A stretch of 64,000 nucleotides of DNA from JANXLS01 sp038227045 (lineage in GTDB: Bacteria > Planctomycetota > SZUA-567 > H5-PLA8). The notes under the pieces are model-generated. The model saw nothing but the letters and a program-made list of their open reading frames with translations. It was not told the DNA's origin and did no database searches. Below are positions 7,518 through 16,585 of the stretch, piece after piece (positions within the stretch are counted from its first letter, which is position 1; every line of letters begins with the position of its first letter). Location: the NCBI GenBank assembly GCA_038227045.1, contig JBBRQD010000003.1:62001-126000 (forward strand), in the 5' to 3' direction. A program made the translations under genes and the position numbers.

Positions 7518-8585
7518 TCATTCCACTTCCACTTCGGCCGGCATGACTATCGTCGGATCGGCGCCATTCAGGCTGGGCGGCAGTTCGATTTTTGTGGCGC
7601 GCCAACCGCGGTGCTTGAGCGTTCCGAACATCGCGACTTGCGCGCTGCCCGCACCCGTGACGCGGATACTCGACGCGTCGTAATCGGAACCCAGCGTCAC
7701 CATCTCGCCTTCCTTTTCTGCGCGGATGGGTTCGAGCGCGATGTATTTGAAAAGGGTCTTGCGGCATTTGTCATGAATCGCACGCGCAACGGCACCTACG
7801 CGTTCGTCGTCGTAAAGGTCGATGTTCTCATATAAGAAATCGATCAGCCGCCCGTCCTGTTGCAGGAGCGCGAGCAATTGTGCGGGGCCATGCGTGTCGG
7901 GAATGCGCTTCACGATTTCGCGTACCGTCTCAACCGGCACCTGCACAATCGTCTCTCTAATAATCTCCCGCGCCGGTTCGCGGCGTGCCTCGACGGGCAC
8001 CTCTCTGATGACTTCCTTGACGACTTCGACGGGGACTTCTCTAATGACCTCAACGGGTACTTCGATGATCACTTCCTTAATGACTTCAATGGGAACCTCT
8101 TTGATTACTTCCTTAATGATTTCAACCGGCACTTCCTTGATAACTTCCCTAATGACTTCGACAGGTACTTCCTTGATCACTTCCCGGACAACCTCGACCG
8201 GCACTTCCTTAATGACTTCAACGGGCACTTCTTTGATGACTTCCCGAATGACTTCAACGGGCACTTCTTTGATGACCTCCCGAATGACTTCGACGGGTAT
8301 TTCTTTGATCACTTCGACCTGAACTTCTTTGATGACCTCGACAGGTACTTCCTTGATCACTTCCCGGACAACCTCGACCGGCACTTCCTTAATGACTTCA
8401 ACCGGGACTTCCTTGATAATTTCGCGAGGGGGCGGCGCACCCCGCTGTGGAACCATGACCTCGCGGACGATTTCCTTGATGACGGGGGGATCCTTGATGC
8501 CATCGATGGCGCGCTGCAAGCGTACCTTCTCAGCACCACTGCCCAGCGCGGTGAAGAAACACCGCATCGCGAGAACTAGACTCAT
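7518..8585 (-). CDS. DUF2760 protein with long (EVPVEVIK)n repeat insert
   Basis: This 355-residue protein has three parts. Residues 1-52 form a short basic N-terminus. Residues about 53-225 are an almost uninterrupted array of 8-residue (EVPVEVIK) and 12-residue (EVPVEVIREVIK) units. The C-terminal 125 residues are a DUF2760 domain: LLALLQQDGRLIDFLYENI, then CRKTLFKYIALEPI, then GTLKHRGWRATKIELPP and a final PAEVEVE. No signal peptide is visible. The repeat alternates beta-branched and charged residues and probably forms an extended rod or amphipathic strand. From memory, DUF2760 genes usually stand beside Hsp70-like genes; here the Hsp70-like gene is 48 kb away. ATG at 8585 has a GAGGAA site. 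Function is unknown. Confidence 0.85.
   Translation of the reverse strand: MSLVLAMRCFFTALGSGAEKVRLQRAIDGIKDPPVIKEIVREVMVPQRGAPPPREIIKEVPVEVIKEVPVEVVREVIKEVPVEVIKEVQVEVIKEIPVEVIREVIKEVPVEVIREVIKEVPVEVIKEVPVEVVREVIKEVPVEVIREVIKEVPVEIIKEVIKEVPIEVIKEVIIEVPVEVIREVPVEVVKEVIREVPVEARREPAREIIRETIVQVPVETVREIVKRIPDTHGPAQLLALLQQDGRLIDFLYENIDLYDDERVGAVARAIHDKCRKTLFKYIALEPIRAEKEGEMVTLGSDYDASSIRVTGAGSAQVAMFGTLKHRGWRATKIELPPSLNGADPTIVMPAEVEVE
8158..8402 (-). repeat. Recent 180-bp internal duplication in the repeat-coding tract
   Basis: Positions 8158-8222 and 8338-8402 are identical over 65 bp and are offset by exactly 180 bp (60 codons). The rest of the tract has drifted at synonymous sites, so this duplication is younger than the array around it. 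Confidence 0.9.
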
Positions 8586-8602
8586 TAAAGTTCCTCAAGA
8601 AA

Positions 8603-8662
8603 GAAAGATGAACTATAAAGGATAAAGGCAATTTCCGCTTTATCCTCCATAATTCATCTTTC
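8603..8662. repeat. Imperfect inverted repeat, GATGAATTATGGAGG family
   Basis: Arms 8603-8627 and 8638-8662 pair at 22 of 25 positions with a 10-base loop. It fills the gap between the glycosyltransferase stop and the DUF2760 start. The right arm overlaps the glycosyltransferase stop codon by 2 bases. Confidence 0.85.
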
Positions 8663-9875
8663 AAGAAGTCGTTTTTTTGCGGACCATCTCAATCATATCC
8701 GAGACAATGTCGCGCGCGGCATTGGGATGTCCTGTGCGCCGGCAATTGTCGCGCATGAGTTGCAGGCGCGCGGAATCGTTGAGCAGCGTTTCAAGCTTGT
8801 ACGCGAGCGCGGCGGGCGTCCGGGCGAGCACGGCGCAGCCGTTTTCCAGCAGCATCTCGGCGTTGCGCTCTTCCTGGCCGGGGATCGGGGACACCAGCAC
8901 CATCGGCAGGCCGCGCGCCAGACATTCGCTTGTGGTCAACCCACCCGGTTTGTTGACGGACAGGTCGGCGATGCCCATGAGTTCGTGCATGTTGTCGACG
9001 TACCCGTAAAACTTCACGCAACTGCCCTCGGGCACGGTGATGGACGCGGCCAGCACGTCTTTGATCTTTTCAGTCCGCCCGCAAATGATCAGAACGGTCT
9101 TCGGCGGACCCTTCTTGAGCAGGGAGTTGACGACGCCGCCCAATGCGCGCGCCGCCGAAGCGCCGCTCACGCCGCAGCCGTGCGCATTCAACAACAGGGT
9201 GGGGGACGGCGCGCCATCGAGGCCCAGGACTTTCTTGAGGCGTTGGCGCGCGGGCTGGTCCATCAATTCGCCGAAGATCGGATCACAGGGAATCCCCGTC
9301 GTCTTGATTGAAAATTCCGGACCGGTGCGTTCCGCGAGCAAGTAGGTGATTTCGCCCGATGCCGTGTAGTAGCGATCGACGTTGGGATGGATCCAGAGCT
9401 GATGAACGTCATGATCGGTGACGACGACGCCCAATCTGGGGTCGAAAACGTCATCGGAGCCCGCGCCGCGTTTTAGCACGCGTGTGGAGGAACGCCGCCG
9501 CCGAGCCAGATCGGAGAAAATTTCCGCGGGCAGAAAATGCGTGGCCAGAATCGCATCGGGTTTCCAAGCCTTCGCGTGTTCGACGATGCGCTGCGTATTG
9601 AGCTGCTGAACGAATTTTCGCACCGATGCCAGCGCTGAATTCTGCGGCACTTTATCGGAGCTTTTGTAGAGCCAGCCCCAGATGCTCGGCAGCCTGTTGA
9701 CCAATTGGATGTAGCTGTCAACGTATGCATTCTTAAAGGATGCCGGCACCAGCTTCATGACATCGACGTGCTCGACCTCGACGCCGGAATGATAACGCTT
9801 GATGGCCGTCGACAGCGCTTCAGCCGCCCGCACATGGCCTGCACCCGCGGAGACGGAGTAAATGAGGATGCGCAT
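8661..9875 (-). CDS. MGDG synthase/UgtP-type glycosyltransferase (GT28-like)
   Basis: This 404-residue GT-B enzyme belongs with monogalactosyl/glucosyl-diacylglycerol synthases, which add a sugar to a membrane lipid at the inner face. The N-terminus ILIYSVSAGAGHVRAAEAL is the signature of the MGDG synthase N-domain. ATHFLPAEIFSDL and VVVTDHDVHQLWIHPNVDRY are also family-like. The C-domain carries the donor-binding NKPGGLTTSECLARGLP and SPIPGQEERNAE. ATG start at 9875. Donor sugar and acceptor lipid cannot be deduced. It is transcribed with the DUF2760 gene on the minus strand and diverges from the membrane protein gene at 10138. Confidence 0.9.
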   Translation of the reverse strand: MRILIYSVSAGAGHVRAAEALSTAIKRYHSGVEVEHVDVMKLVPASFKNAYVDSYIQLVNRLPSIWGWLYKSSDKVPQNSALASVRKFVQQLNTQRIVEHAKAWKPDAILATHFLPAEIFSDLARRRRSSTRVLKRGAGSDDVFDPRLGVVVTDHDVHQLWIHPNVDRYYTASGEITYLLAERTGPEFSIKTTGIPCDPIFGELMDQPARQRLKKVLGLDGAPSPTLLLNAHGCGVSGASAARALGGVVNSLLKKGPPKTVLIICGRTEKIKDVLAASITVPEGSCVKFYGYVDNMHELMGIADLSVNKPGGLTTSECLARGLPMVLVSPIPGQEERNAEMLLENGCAVLARTPAALAYKLETLLNDSARLQLMRDNCRRTGHPNAARDIVSDMIEMVRKKTTS

Positions 9876-9958
9876 GGATTCAAGTTTCCTGGACGCAATT
9901 CGGTTCTGGCCGCCACACTATATGTGAAAGAGTCCGCACGCCTAGTGCAAGTGGGCAG

Positions 9959-10054
9959 CTTCGCCGTCGAGTGGTTAGGGGCGGCTCCGCCGCTAAATGA
10001 TTAGTGAGCTGCAAGCCGCTTCTCTCCCTAACTCCTAACCACTCAGCGGCGAAG
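9959..10054. repeat. Imperfect inverted repeat, CTAACCACTCAGCGGCGAAG family
   Basis: Arms 9959-9978 and 10035-10054 pair at 18 of 20 positions. A smaller GCGGC/GCCGC hairpin lies inside the spacer. It occupies the divergent gap between the glycosyltransferase (start 9875) and the membrane protein (start 10138), where any promoters must also lie. Confidence 0.8.
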
Positions 10055-10137
10055 CCGTCTCATTAACCACTTCTCGATCTCCGGCGGCCAAAAAATAAGA
10101 GTCGTGAAAACAGCACGGCCAGACGATAACCAGATTC

Positions 10138-10950
10138 ATGGAAGGTACACTCTCTAAAGCGCCGTCGCGCCCCGCGCCCGGCGGTGGCAGCGGCGCGAGC
10201 GCCTCAGCAAGCGGCAGCGCGCTATTGCGATTCGTCAAATTTGCGGCGGCCATAGCCCTTCTGCCGATCTGCGCAGGCATGACGCATGGCATGTATGAAA
10301 TAGTTCAAGCCGCATGGAACGGCGGCGGTGCGGGTTGGAGCGCTTCACGCGATTTGGTCACGTGGTTCGCCAGCGGCGGAGCGCTGTTCGCGATCTTCGC
10401 CTTGTTGCTCTGGCGTCCCGTGGTGGTCTACGTCTTTGGTCACGAATTGGTCCACGCCCTCGCGACGTGGCTGTGCTTGGGATCGGTCTCGAATTTCCGC
10501 GCCTCAGCCAGCGGCGGGTCGGTGGTGTCGAGCAAGAGCAACACGCTGATTCGCCTCGCCCCTTATTGTCTGCCTCTGTACGCGCTGCTGGCGGCTGGAA
10601 TTTATCTGGCGCTGGATCGCTGGTGGCGTCCGCTGAATGCGCAATTGCACTGGGCCGTGTTTGTGCTGGGATTCTTCTACGCGTTCCACCTCGGATTCAC
10701 CATCTGGAGCATGCGCCGTGACCAGCCCGATTTGAAGCCAGACGGCTGGTTTTTTTCACTCATCGCAATCTATCTGGCGAATCTCGCCGTCTTCGCGCTG
10801 ACGATCGGTTTCGTGCTTACCGGCAAAGCACAATACGCCTGGCCCGCGCTGCGCTGCGCGAGCGTCCTGGGCTGGCACCACAGTGCCGAAACGTACCAGC
10901 ACATCGCCGATTCGCTGCGCGGTGTCTATTCCCACTATGCGAACAGATGA
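10138..10950 (+). CDS. Integral membrane protein with HExxH motif (putative M50-like metallopeptidase)
   Basis: This 270-residue protein has a Gly/Ala/Ser-rich N-terminus followed by about five or six hydrophobic segments (near residues 31-50, 80-100, 140-160, 173-190, 205-230). HELVH at about 102-106 lies at the end of a membrane segment (VVVYVFGHELVHALATW). This is the arrangement of site-2-type zinc peptidases. The usual third ligand motif (NxxPxxxxDG) is not clear; LAPYCLPLY may stand in its place. It could therefore be an active intramembrane protease or an inactive relative. No ribosome site is obvious at the ATG. It is not in an operon. Confidence 0.65.
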   Translation: MEGTLSKAPSRPAPGGGSGASASASGSALLRFVKFAAAIALLPICAGMTHGMYEIVQAAWNGGGAGWSASRDLVTWFASGGALFAIFALLLWRPVVVYVFGHELVHALATWLCLGSVSNFRASASGGSVVSSKSNTLIRLAPYCLPLYALLAAGIYLALDRWWRPLNAQLHWAVFVLGFFYAFHLGFTIWSMRRDQPDLKPDGWFFSLIAIYLANLAVFALTIGFVLTGKAQYAWPALRCASVLGWHHSAETYQHIADSLRGVYSHYANR

Positions 10951-11115
10951 TGCCGATCCGCATTTCATTTGATCGATCGCGTGAAGCTGATTAGAATATC
11001 TAACGCGTGGGGCCAATGACCGAAAATCACTCGCCTGGCCCATTATCGCAGGCGAAAACAGGAACGCGCCGGCCCCCGGGCAAACTGGATTCCGATTTCA
11101 AAAGGGCACAAGTTC

Positions 11116-12732
11116 ATGCGTTACTTATTGCATTGTCTCATCGTTTTGACGTTTATACCCGGGTGCGCTCTGTGGGCTGAAGACGCTGCCGAGGAACGGC
11201 AAAAAGGTATTCAGGCGTTGAAGGAATCGCAAACCAATCCGCATGCGATCGTCGAGGCGGCTCGTTGTTTCGCGAAGGCCGCCGAATCCTTCGCCAATTC
11301 CGGAGACGAAGGCCAGGCGACGGAGATGAACTCGTTCTTGTTCTGGTGCAAGAAGAAGATGACGTATCAGGATATCGAACAGTTCACGAAGGGTGGCGAA
11401 AGCGCAGTCGCCGCAAAACTGTTCATGGTCGAAAAAATCAGTCCCGAAATCGACGAAGCGCAGACATGGTTCGATCGCGCAGCGAAATTTGCAACGGACA
11501 ATCCCGGCGAGCATTTCCTGATTGCGGTGCGATTTTTCGAGGTTGCCTCGCGCTTTGTCGGGAGCAAAGCGAGCATTGCCGCCCAGGAACGCAGCTTGAA
11601 AGAGCAGGCGTTGGCGCAGGAGACCGCGGCGGCTCCGAATCCCAATGGCGTTCCGAAAGCAGAACCGAACAAAGTAGTCCCGGTCGAAAGTTCCGACCCG
11701 ATCAAAAAGCGCATGAGCTTGGCAAAAACGCACTACATTAGCGAATTGGAAAGCGGCCGCAAGGCGTTGCTCGACGCGTTCGGCAAACGCGAAGCGGACG
11801 CCCGCAAGGAGGGCAACAAGAAAGTTGTCGATCAAGTTAAAGAAGATCGCGCGGCGTTCGAAGCGAAAAAAACGGGAGAGCAGATTTTGGCGTTTTCGGC
11901 GGAGAACAAACGCAAAGTCGGCGTCGCGTGGAAAAGTCTCTCGACGGAGTATGAAGCAGCGATCAAAGAATACACAAAGGGCGCAAAAGATGACGATGCG
12001 ACAGCGCTTGAGAAAGAATTTAAGGCTGCTTTCGAAGACTATTCAAGCGCAGCGGCAGCAGCTCCAAACGCGCCACCTTCACCGGCGCCCGCTCCCGGCA
12101 CGATGCGCGATAAGACGGTAGTGGTGTGGCTGACCCTCGCCAATCTGAAACAGCAATTCGTGGGAGTCATTGCGATTGACGACTGGCAATCGCATGTCGA
12201 TGCACTCGTGTTTGGCGGCTTATCGCCCGCAAAATGGATCGCCAGTAGTGAATCTTGGCTGCGCACGCAACAAGACGAGCGGAAGAGCGCCGTAGAGACC
12301 GTGGCTCAGAACGTCATTATCCAACTTGCGATCGCGTACAAGGATCAGGAGATAACAATATATCGAAATGGTCAGAAATATCTGCAATACCGCCACAAAT
12401 CGGAATCGCTGGTTTACAACACCGATCCCGTCGTATTGTTGGGCGCCCGCGGCGAGAATTCATACGTCGAATGCCTCGCGGGTACAATCGTCGACGCACG
12501 CATTTATGCTGACGCACTCTCGGACGCGCAAATCGCGGCTCTGCGGCCGGGGGCTGTTTCACTCATTCGCCCGTGGGCCTGGTTTACTTTTGACGATGGA
12601 ACATGCCGGGACAGAATGGGCCGATTCCGTCAGGGAAAGCTCAATGGCGACGCAAGCATCAAAAACGGTGTGCTGGTGTTAAATGGTAAGGGTTGGGTCG
12701 AATTCGATCCTATTAACAAGAAAAAGAAATAG
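11116..12732 (+). CDS. Exported LamG/concanavalin-like domain protein
   Basis: This 538-residue protein begins with a signal peptide (MRYLLHCLIVLTFIPGCALW, cleavage near residue 21; the late Cys could also be a lipobox). Residues 25-180 are helical and repeat-like. Residues 190-310 are rich in Lys, Glu and Ala and look like a coiled coil. The final 190 residues form a LamG-type jelly roll: YLQYRHKSESLVYNTDP, then VVLLGARGENS, then GTIVDARIYADALSDAQIAA. This last stretch is the classic tail of LamG domains. Such domains bind carbohydrate or protein ligands outside the cell. The next gene, on the same strand 149 bases on, encodes an exported heme propeller. Its role is unknown. Confidence 0.8.
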   Translation: MRYLLHCLIVLTFIPGCALWAEDAAEERQKGIQALKESQTNPHAIVEAARCFAKAAESFANSGDEGQATEMNSFLFWCKKKMTYQDIEQFTKGGESAVAAKLFMVEKISPEIDEAQTWFDRAAKFATDNPGEHFLIAVRFFEVASRFVGSKASIAAQERSLKEQALAQETAAAPNPNGVPKAEPNKVVPVESSDPIKKRMSLAKTHYISELESGRKALLDAFGKREADARKEGNKKVVDQVKEDRAAFEAKKTGEQILAFSAENKRKVGVAWKSLSTEYEAAIKEYTKGAKDDDATALEKEFKAAFEDYSSAAAAAPNAPPSPAPAPGTMRDKTVVVWLTLANLKQQFVGVIAIDDWQSHVDALVFGGLSPAKWIASSESWLRTQQDERKSAVETVAQNVIIQLAIAYKDQEITIYRNGQKYLQYRHKSESLVYNTDPVVLLGARGENSYVECLAGTIVDARIYADALSDAQIAALRPGAVSLIRPWAWFTFDDGTCRDRMGRFRQGKLNGDASIKNGVLVLNGKGWVEFDPINKKKK

Positions 12733-12880
12733 CGCGATTCCCAATACCGTCGTGTATCCCTCGGTACGATTACCCAAGACTCAGGATTCAGCCTCCTCAA
12801 TCCACCGTCACGGTGTACGCTCCTCAATGACTTTTAAACTCCGTATTGCGTTCCAAAATCGAGTGGAGAAACTCCCGATC

Positions 12881-15800
12881 ATGCCGTCCGTTTCGTTCAA
12901 GTCCTGGGCTGTTTTGTTGTCGTTGTCCGTCTTGTCATGTTCGATCGCCGGCGAAAAACAGCCCCCTCCGCCCCCGACTCCCGCTGAGATTTTAAAGGGT
13001 GTTAAGCTCGAAAAAGGCTTCGACGTCAACGTCTTTGCCTCGCCGCCGAATGTGGGCTATCCAGTCTGCCTCAGTGCGGCGCCGACCGGCGAACTGTTCG
13101 TCGGCGTCGATGAAAACGGCTCGCTGGACCGCGCGCCCAATCGCGGCCGGATCGTCCGGTGCGTCGATTCCAAGGGCGATGGCGTCGCGGACAAATTCTC
13201 CGTCTTCTGCAGCGTCGACAGCCCGCGCGGATTGTTCTTCGACGACAATATGCTGATCGTGCTGCATCCGCCGATGATCGAAGCGTACTTCGACGACGAC
13301 CACACCGGTGTCGCCAACCGGCATGAAACGCTGGTGACCGGCTTGGGCTTCGGGCTGGACGCGCGCGGCGCGGACCATACCACCAATGGAATTCGCTATG
13401 GCATCGATGGCTGGATTTACATCGCCATGGGCGACTACGGCAGCCCCAACGCCGTGGCGAAGGACGGCAGTAAACTCAAACACCGCGGCGGCGGCATCGT
13501 CCGTGTGCGCCCCGACGGCACCGAGATTGAAATGTATGTCGTCGGCACGCGCAACATCTGCGACGTGGCCATCGATCCCTACATGAATGTGTTTACCGTG
13601 GACAACACCAACGACGGCGACGGCTGGTGGGTGCGGTTGGCGCACGACATTCAAAGCGGCAACTACGGCTATCCGACGCTTTACATGAATTTCGACGACG
13701 AACTGATCAAGCCGCTGGCCGATTACGGCGGCGGCTCGCCGACCGGCGCGTTGTTCATGCACGAGCCGGGTTTCGCGAAAGAGTATGGCGACGTGCTGTA
13801 CATGTGCGAATGGGGGCACGGCAAGATCATTCGCCATCCGTTGGTTCCGGCGGGTCCAACGTTCAAAGCCCCGCAGCAGAAGGCCGACGAACGCCTTACC
13901 TTGCTGAATGTCGAACGCCCCAACGATCTCGATGTGGACGGTCAGTCGCATCTATACGTGGCGAGCTGGAAGGGCGCGACGTTCACGTATGCCGGGCCGA
14001 ACGCAGGGTTCGTTTTGCGCGTCACTGATTCCGCTGCCGCGAAGCAGCCGCCTTTTCCGAATTTGAAAAAAGCGAGCGACGAGGATTTGCTCAAATACAT
14101 GGGGGCGCCCAGCCACGTGTATCACGTGCACACGCAGCGCGAAATTCTGCGCCGCGGTGAAAAACCGGTCTTCACCGCCGGTCTGGAAAAGCTCACCGCC
14201 ACGGACGCCGACCTCGCCGTCCGCGTGGCGGCGATCTACACACTCAAGCAACTGCTCGGTGAAAAATCGAAGGACATATTGATCAAGCTGTCTGCAACCG
14301 ATGAACTGCGCGATCATTGCCTCCGCGCGCTCACGGACCGCAAGAAGGAATGTGCGGGCCTTGACCTCAAGCTTTTTACCGATGCATTGTACGACAAGAA
14401 TCCGCGCGTGCGGATACAGGCGCTGATTTCGCTCGGGCGCATCGGAAAAATTGAAGCGGCCGACGCGATGATTCCATTGCTCGCCGACGCCGATCCGGTG
14501 ATCGTCCATATTGCGATCAACAATCTGGTCGAATTGAATGCGTCCGCCGCGGCGTTCAAGGCGCTCGACGGCGGCGATCCAAAATTGCGCAACGGCGTGG
14601 TGCGCGTCCTCCAGGCGCTGCATTCGGCCGAAGCCGTCGACGGCTTGATAAAGCGCATCGACGCCACGCAGGATCCATATCAAAAGCAAGCCGTGTTGAA
14701 AGCGCTCTGCCGGCTTTACAATCGCGAAAAAGAGTGGGACGGCACGATCAAGACCTGGTGGGGCACGCGTCCCGACACGACCGGGCCTTACTACTCGCCG
14801 GAGACGTGGGAGAAGAGCGAGGATATCGCGAAGTCGTTGAAGGGCGCGATCGCGAGTTCCGATACCGCGACGGTCCGCTGGCTGCTTCCGGAGATGGTGC
14901 GCAACCGCATCGATCTTCCGGAGATCACCGCGGCGCTGTTGAAAACCGCGAACGACAATCCGGAATATAAGCCGACTGCCGCCGCCGTTTTTCTGGGCAA
15001 GAAGACGCTCCCGAAAGAAGCCATTCCCCTTGTCGCCGATGTAGCGGCCATGCCGATTCCCGCCGGGCTGCGCGTGAAAGCGATACGCGCGCTCACAAAA
15101 GTCATGGACCAGCCGCTCGCGCTTGAATCGCTGGTGAAAGCGTGCGGCACGATCGATTCCAAATCGAACAAGGACTTGCTCAGCGTGCGCGACGAATTCG
15201 TGCGCGAGCCGAAATGCGCACAGCACATTCCATTCTTCGCCAAACAGGCAGAGAGCGGTTCGGCAGCGGAACGCGAGGTGGCATATATGGTGCTGGTCCA
15301 GATTCACGGCGCGCAGAAATCGTCCAAAGAGGCGAAGGACGCATCGGGCAAAGCCATTGAGGCCGGATGGAGCAACGCGGAAAGCGCGCCCGCCTTGTTG
15401 AACGCGGTGTCGATTGCGCACGCGAATGCGTTTGCGTCAAAGGTGCGCGAATTAGCGGCCAGCGCCACACCCGCCGTGGCTCAGGCGGCGCAGGCGGCGA
15501 TGAAAGAAATGAAGCTCGATAAAAAAGCTCCGGCCTCGGAGGAAAAGAAGGTCGTGATCGGTGCGCTTGTTCTTGAAGGCGAAGGGGCCGAAAAAAAGTA
15601 CGACGAGAAAAAATACGACAGCGTTCTGACTGCCGCGCAGAAGGAAAAGGGCGACCACGCCCTGGGCGAAATTCTCTTCAAAAAGCAGAACTGCATTGCG
15701 TGTCACACGATCAATAAAGCCGACCCGCCAAAGGGGCCCTATCTTGGCGATATAGCCAACCGCTACAAGCGCCCCGAATTGCTGGAGTCGATCCTAAAAC

Positions 15801-16078
15801 CGAGCCTCAAAATTACGCAGGGTTTCGAGACCGTCAAATACAAGTTGAAGGACGGCAAGCGGCTGGAAGGTTTCATTGTCAAGAAGGGCGACGAAGAAAT
15901 TGAAATACGAACGAGTCCAACCGAGCAGGTCGTGCTTCAAACGAAGGACATCGAGTCGAGCAAGCCGCACGAGCTCTTTTCAATCATGCCCGACGACCTC
16001 GCGAAGGATCTGTCGGTCCAGGAGCTGGCGTCGATTGTAGCCTATTTAGAATGGCTGAACGAACAGACGAAGAAGTAA
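12881..16078 (+). CDS. PVC-type exported beta-propeller/HEAT/cytochrome c protein
   Basis: This 1065-residue protein has a signal peptide (MPSVSFKSWAVLLSLSVLSC). A proline-rich linker leads to a glucose/sorbosone dehydrogenase-like beta-propeller at about residues 45-390 (for example GIRYGIDGWIYIAMGDYGS and VVGTRNICDVAIDPYMNVF). HEAT-like helical repeats cover about 400-850. The C-terminus is a cytochrome c module with CIACH at about 936-940 and a distal Met probably in SIMPDDL. PVC genomes encode many such membrane-bound dehydrogenase-like proteins, thought to oxidise sugars or other organics in the periplasm. I chose the ATG at 12881 because the signal peptide starts there and GGAG lies upstream; starts at 12827 or 12683 are also open. 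Confidence 0.85.
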   Translation: MPSVSFKSWAVLLSLSVLSCSIAGEKQPPPPPTPAEILKGVKLEKGFDVNVFASPPNVGYPVCLSAAPTGELFVGVDENGSLDRAPNRGRIVRCVDSKGDGVADKFSVFCSVDSPRGLFFDDNMLIVLHPPMIEAYFDDDHTGVANRHETLVTGLGFGLDARGADHTTNGIRYGIDGWIYIAMGDYGSPNAVAKDGSKLKHRGGGIVRVRPDGTEIEMYVVGTRNICDVAIDPYMNVFTVDNTNDGDGWWVRLAHDIQSGNYGYPTLYMNFDDELIKPLADYGGGSPTGALFMHEPGFAKEYGDVLYMCEWGHGKIIRHPLVPAGPTFKAPQQKADERLTLLNVERPNDLDVDGQSHLYVASWKGATFTYAGPNAGFVLRVTDSAAAKQPPFPNLKKASDEDLLKYMGAPSHVYHVHTQREILRRGEKPVFTAGLEKLTATDADLAVRVAAIYTLKQLLGEKSKDILIKLSATDELRDHCLRALTDRKKECAGLDLKLFTDALYDKNPRVRIQALISLGRIGKIEAADAMIPLLADADPVIVHIAINNLVELNASAAAFKALDGGDPKLRNGVVRVLQALHSAEAVDGLIKRIDATQDPYQKQAVLKALCRLYNREKEWDGTIKTWWGTRPDTTGPYYSPETWEKSEDIAKSLKGAIASSDTATVRWLLPEMVRNRIDLPEITAALLKTANDNPEYKPTAAAVFLGKKTLPKEAIPLVADVAAMPIPAGLRVKAIRALTKVMDQPLALESLVKACGTIDSKSNKDLLSVRDEFVREPKCAQHIPFFAKQAESGSAAEREVAYMVLVQIHGAQKSSKEAKDASGKAIEAGWSNAESAPALLNAVSIAHANAFASKVRELAASATPAVAQAAQAAMKEMKLDKKAPASEEKKVVIGALVLEGEGAEKKYDEKKYDSVLTAAQKEKGDHALGEILFKKQNCIACHTINKADPPKGPYLGDIANRYKRPELLESILKPSLKITQGFETVKYKLKDGKRLEGFIVKKGDEEIEIRTSPTEQVVLQTKDIESSKPHELFSIMPDDLAKDLSVQELASIVAYLEWLNEQTKK

Positions 16079-16165
16079 GCGGGTGCTCGATTGACACCAG
16101 CGCTTACGAAATTTCCAGCGCCCCAGTTGCAATCGAAACCCGATCTTCAATAACGAGGGGGCGGA

Positions 16166-16564
16166 TTGGAAGACCTGCTGATCTTGTTATTGCAGTTCGT
16201 AATTGAGGTGGTGTTTGAGTTGTCAGGTTCGTTCGATCTATTTGATTTGTTGCCGTTTCGATCGAAGTGCCAGGATCCCATCGATGCGGATGGATGCATT
16301 GGAATTTCGTTCGCGTTCCTGTTGCTGGGTGCGCTGTGCGGCCTGATTGTCAATGTCGTTCACAACAAGGTTCTGATTCCGTTCGCGTGGCTGCGAATTG
16401 CCAATTTGATTGCCGGGCCGCTGCTCTCTGGCGGGATCTCTTATTATCTTGCGGTGCGCCGAAGCACACACGCGCCCGGCATCAAACCATGGACTCGATT
16501 TTGGTTTGGATTTTCGTATACGCTCGCCTTCGTGGTCATTCGATTTGCGTATGGCACTCGATAG
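16166..16564 (+). CDS. Small integral membrane protein
   Basis: This 132-residue protein has three to four hydrophobic segments (about residues 3-20, 44-62, 72-92 and 112-128) and a short polar loop with two cysteines (KCQDPIDADGC). I do not recognise a family. The start is a TTG at 16166, supported by a GAGGGGG ribosome-like site; no upstream ATG is available. It follows the heme propeller gene by 87 bases on the same strand and converges with the glycosyltransferase gene at 16586. The coding potential is plausible but not certain. Confidence 0.6.
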   Translation: MEDLLILLLQFVIEVVFELSGSFDLFDLLPFRSKCQDPIDADGCIGISFAFLLLGALCGLIVNVVHNKVLIPFAWLRIANLIAGPLLSGGISYYLAVRRSTHAPGIKPWTRFWFGFSYTLAFVVIRFAYGTR

Positions 16565-16585
16565 AGCGTTGAACCGCCTCAGTCG

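Noticed and set aside
7860..8579. Plus-strand frames of 239 and 166 codons across the DUF2760 repeat tract
   Set aside because: They are repetitive (DDFDGHF and TSLMTSTG units) only because the opposite strand is repetitive; the minus-strand frame ends in a recognisable DUF2760 domain.
10138..10950. Naming the membrane HExxH protein a definite site-2 protease
   Set aside because: The third zinc ligand motif is not clear, so only a putative label is justified.
13952..15421. Minus-strand open frame of 489 codons opposite the heme propeller gene
   Set aside because: It is antisense to the HEAT region of a clear gene and shows no domain or ribosome site.
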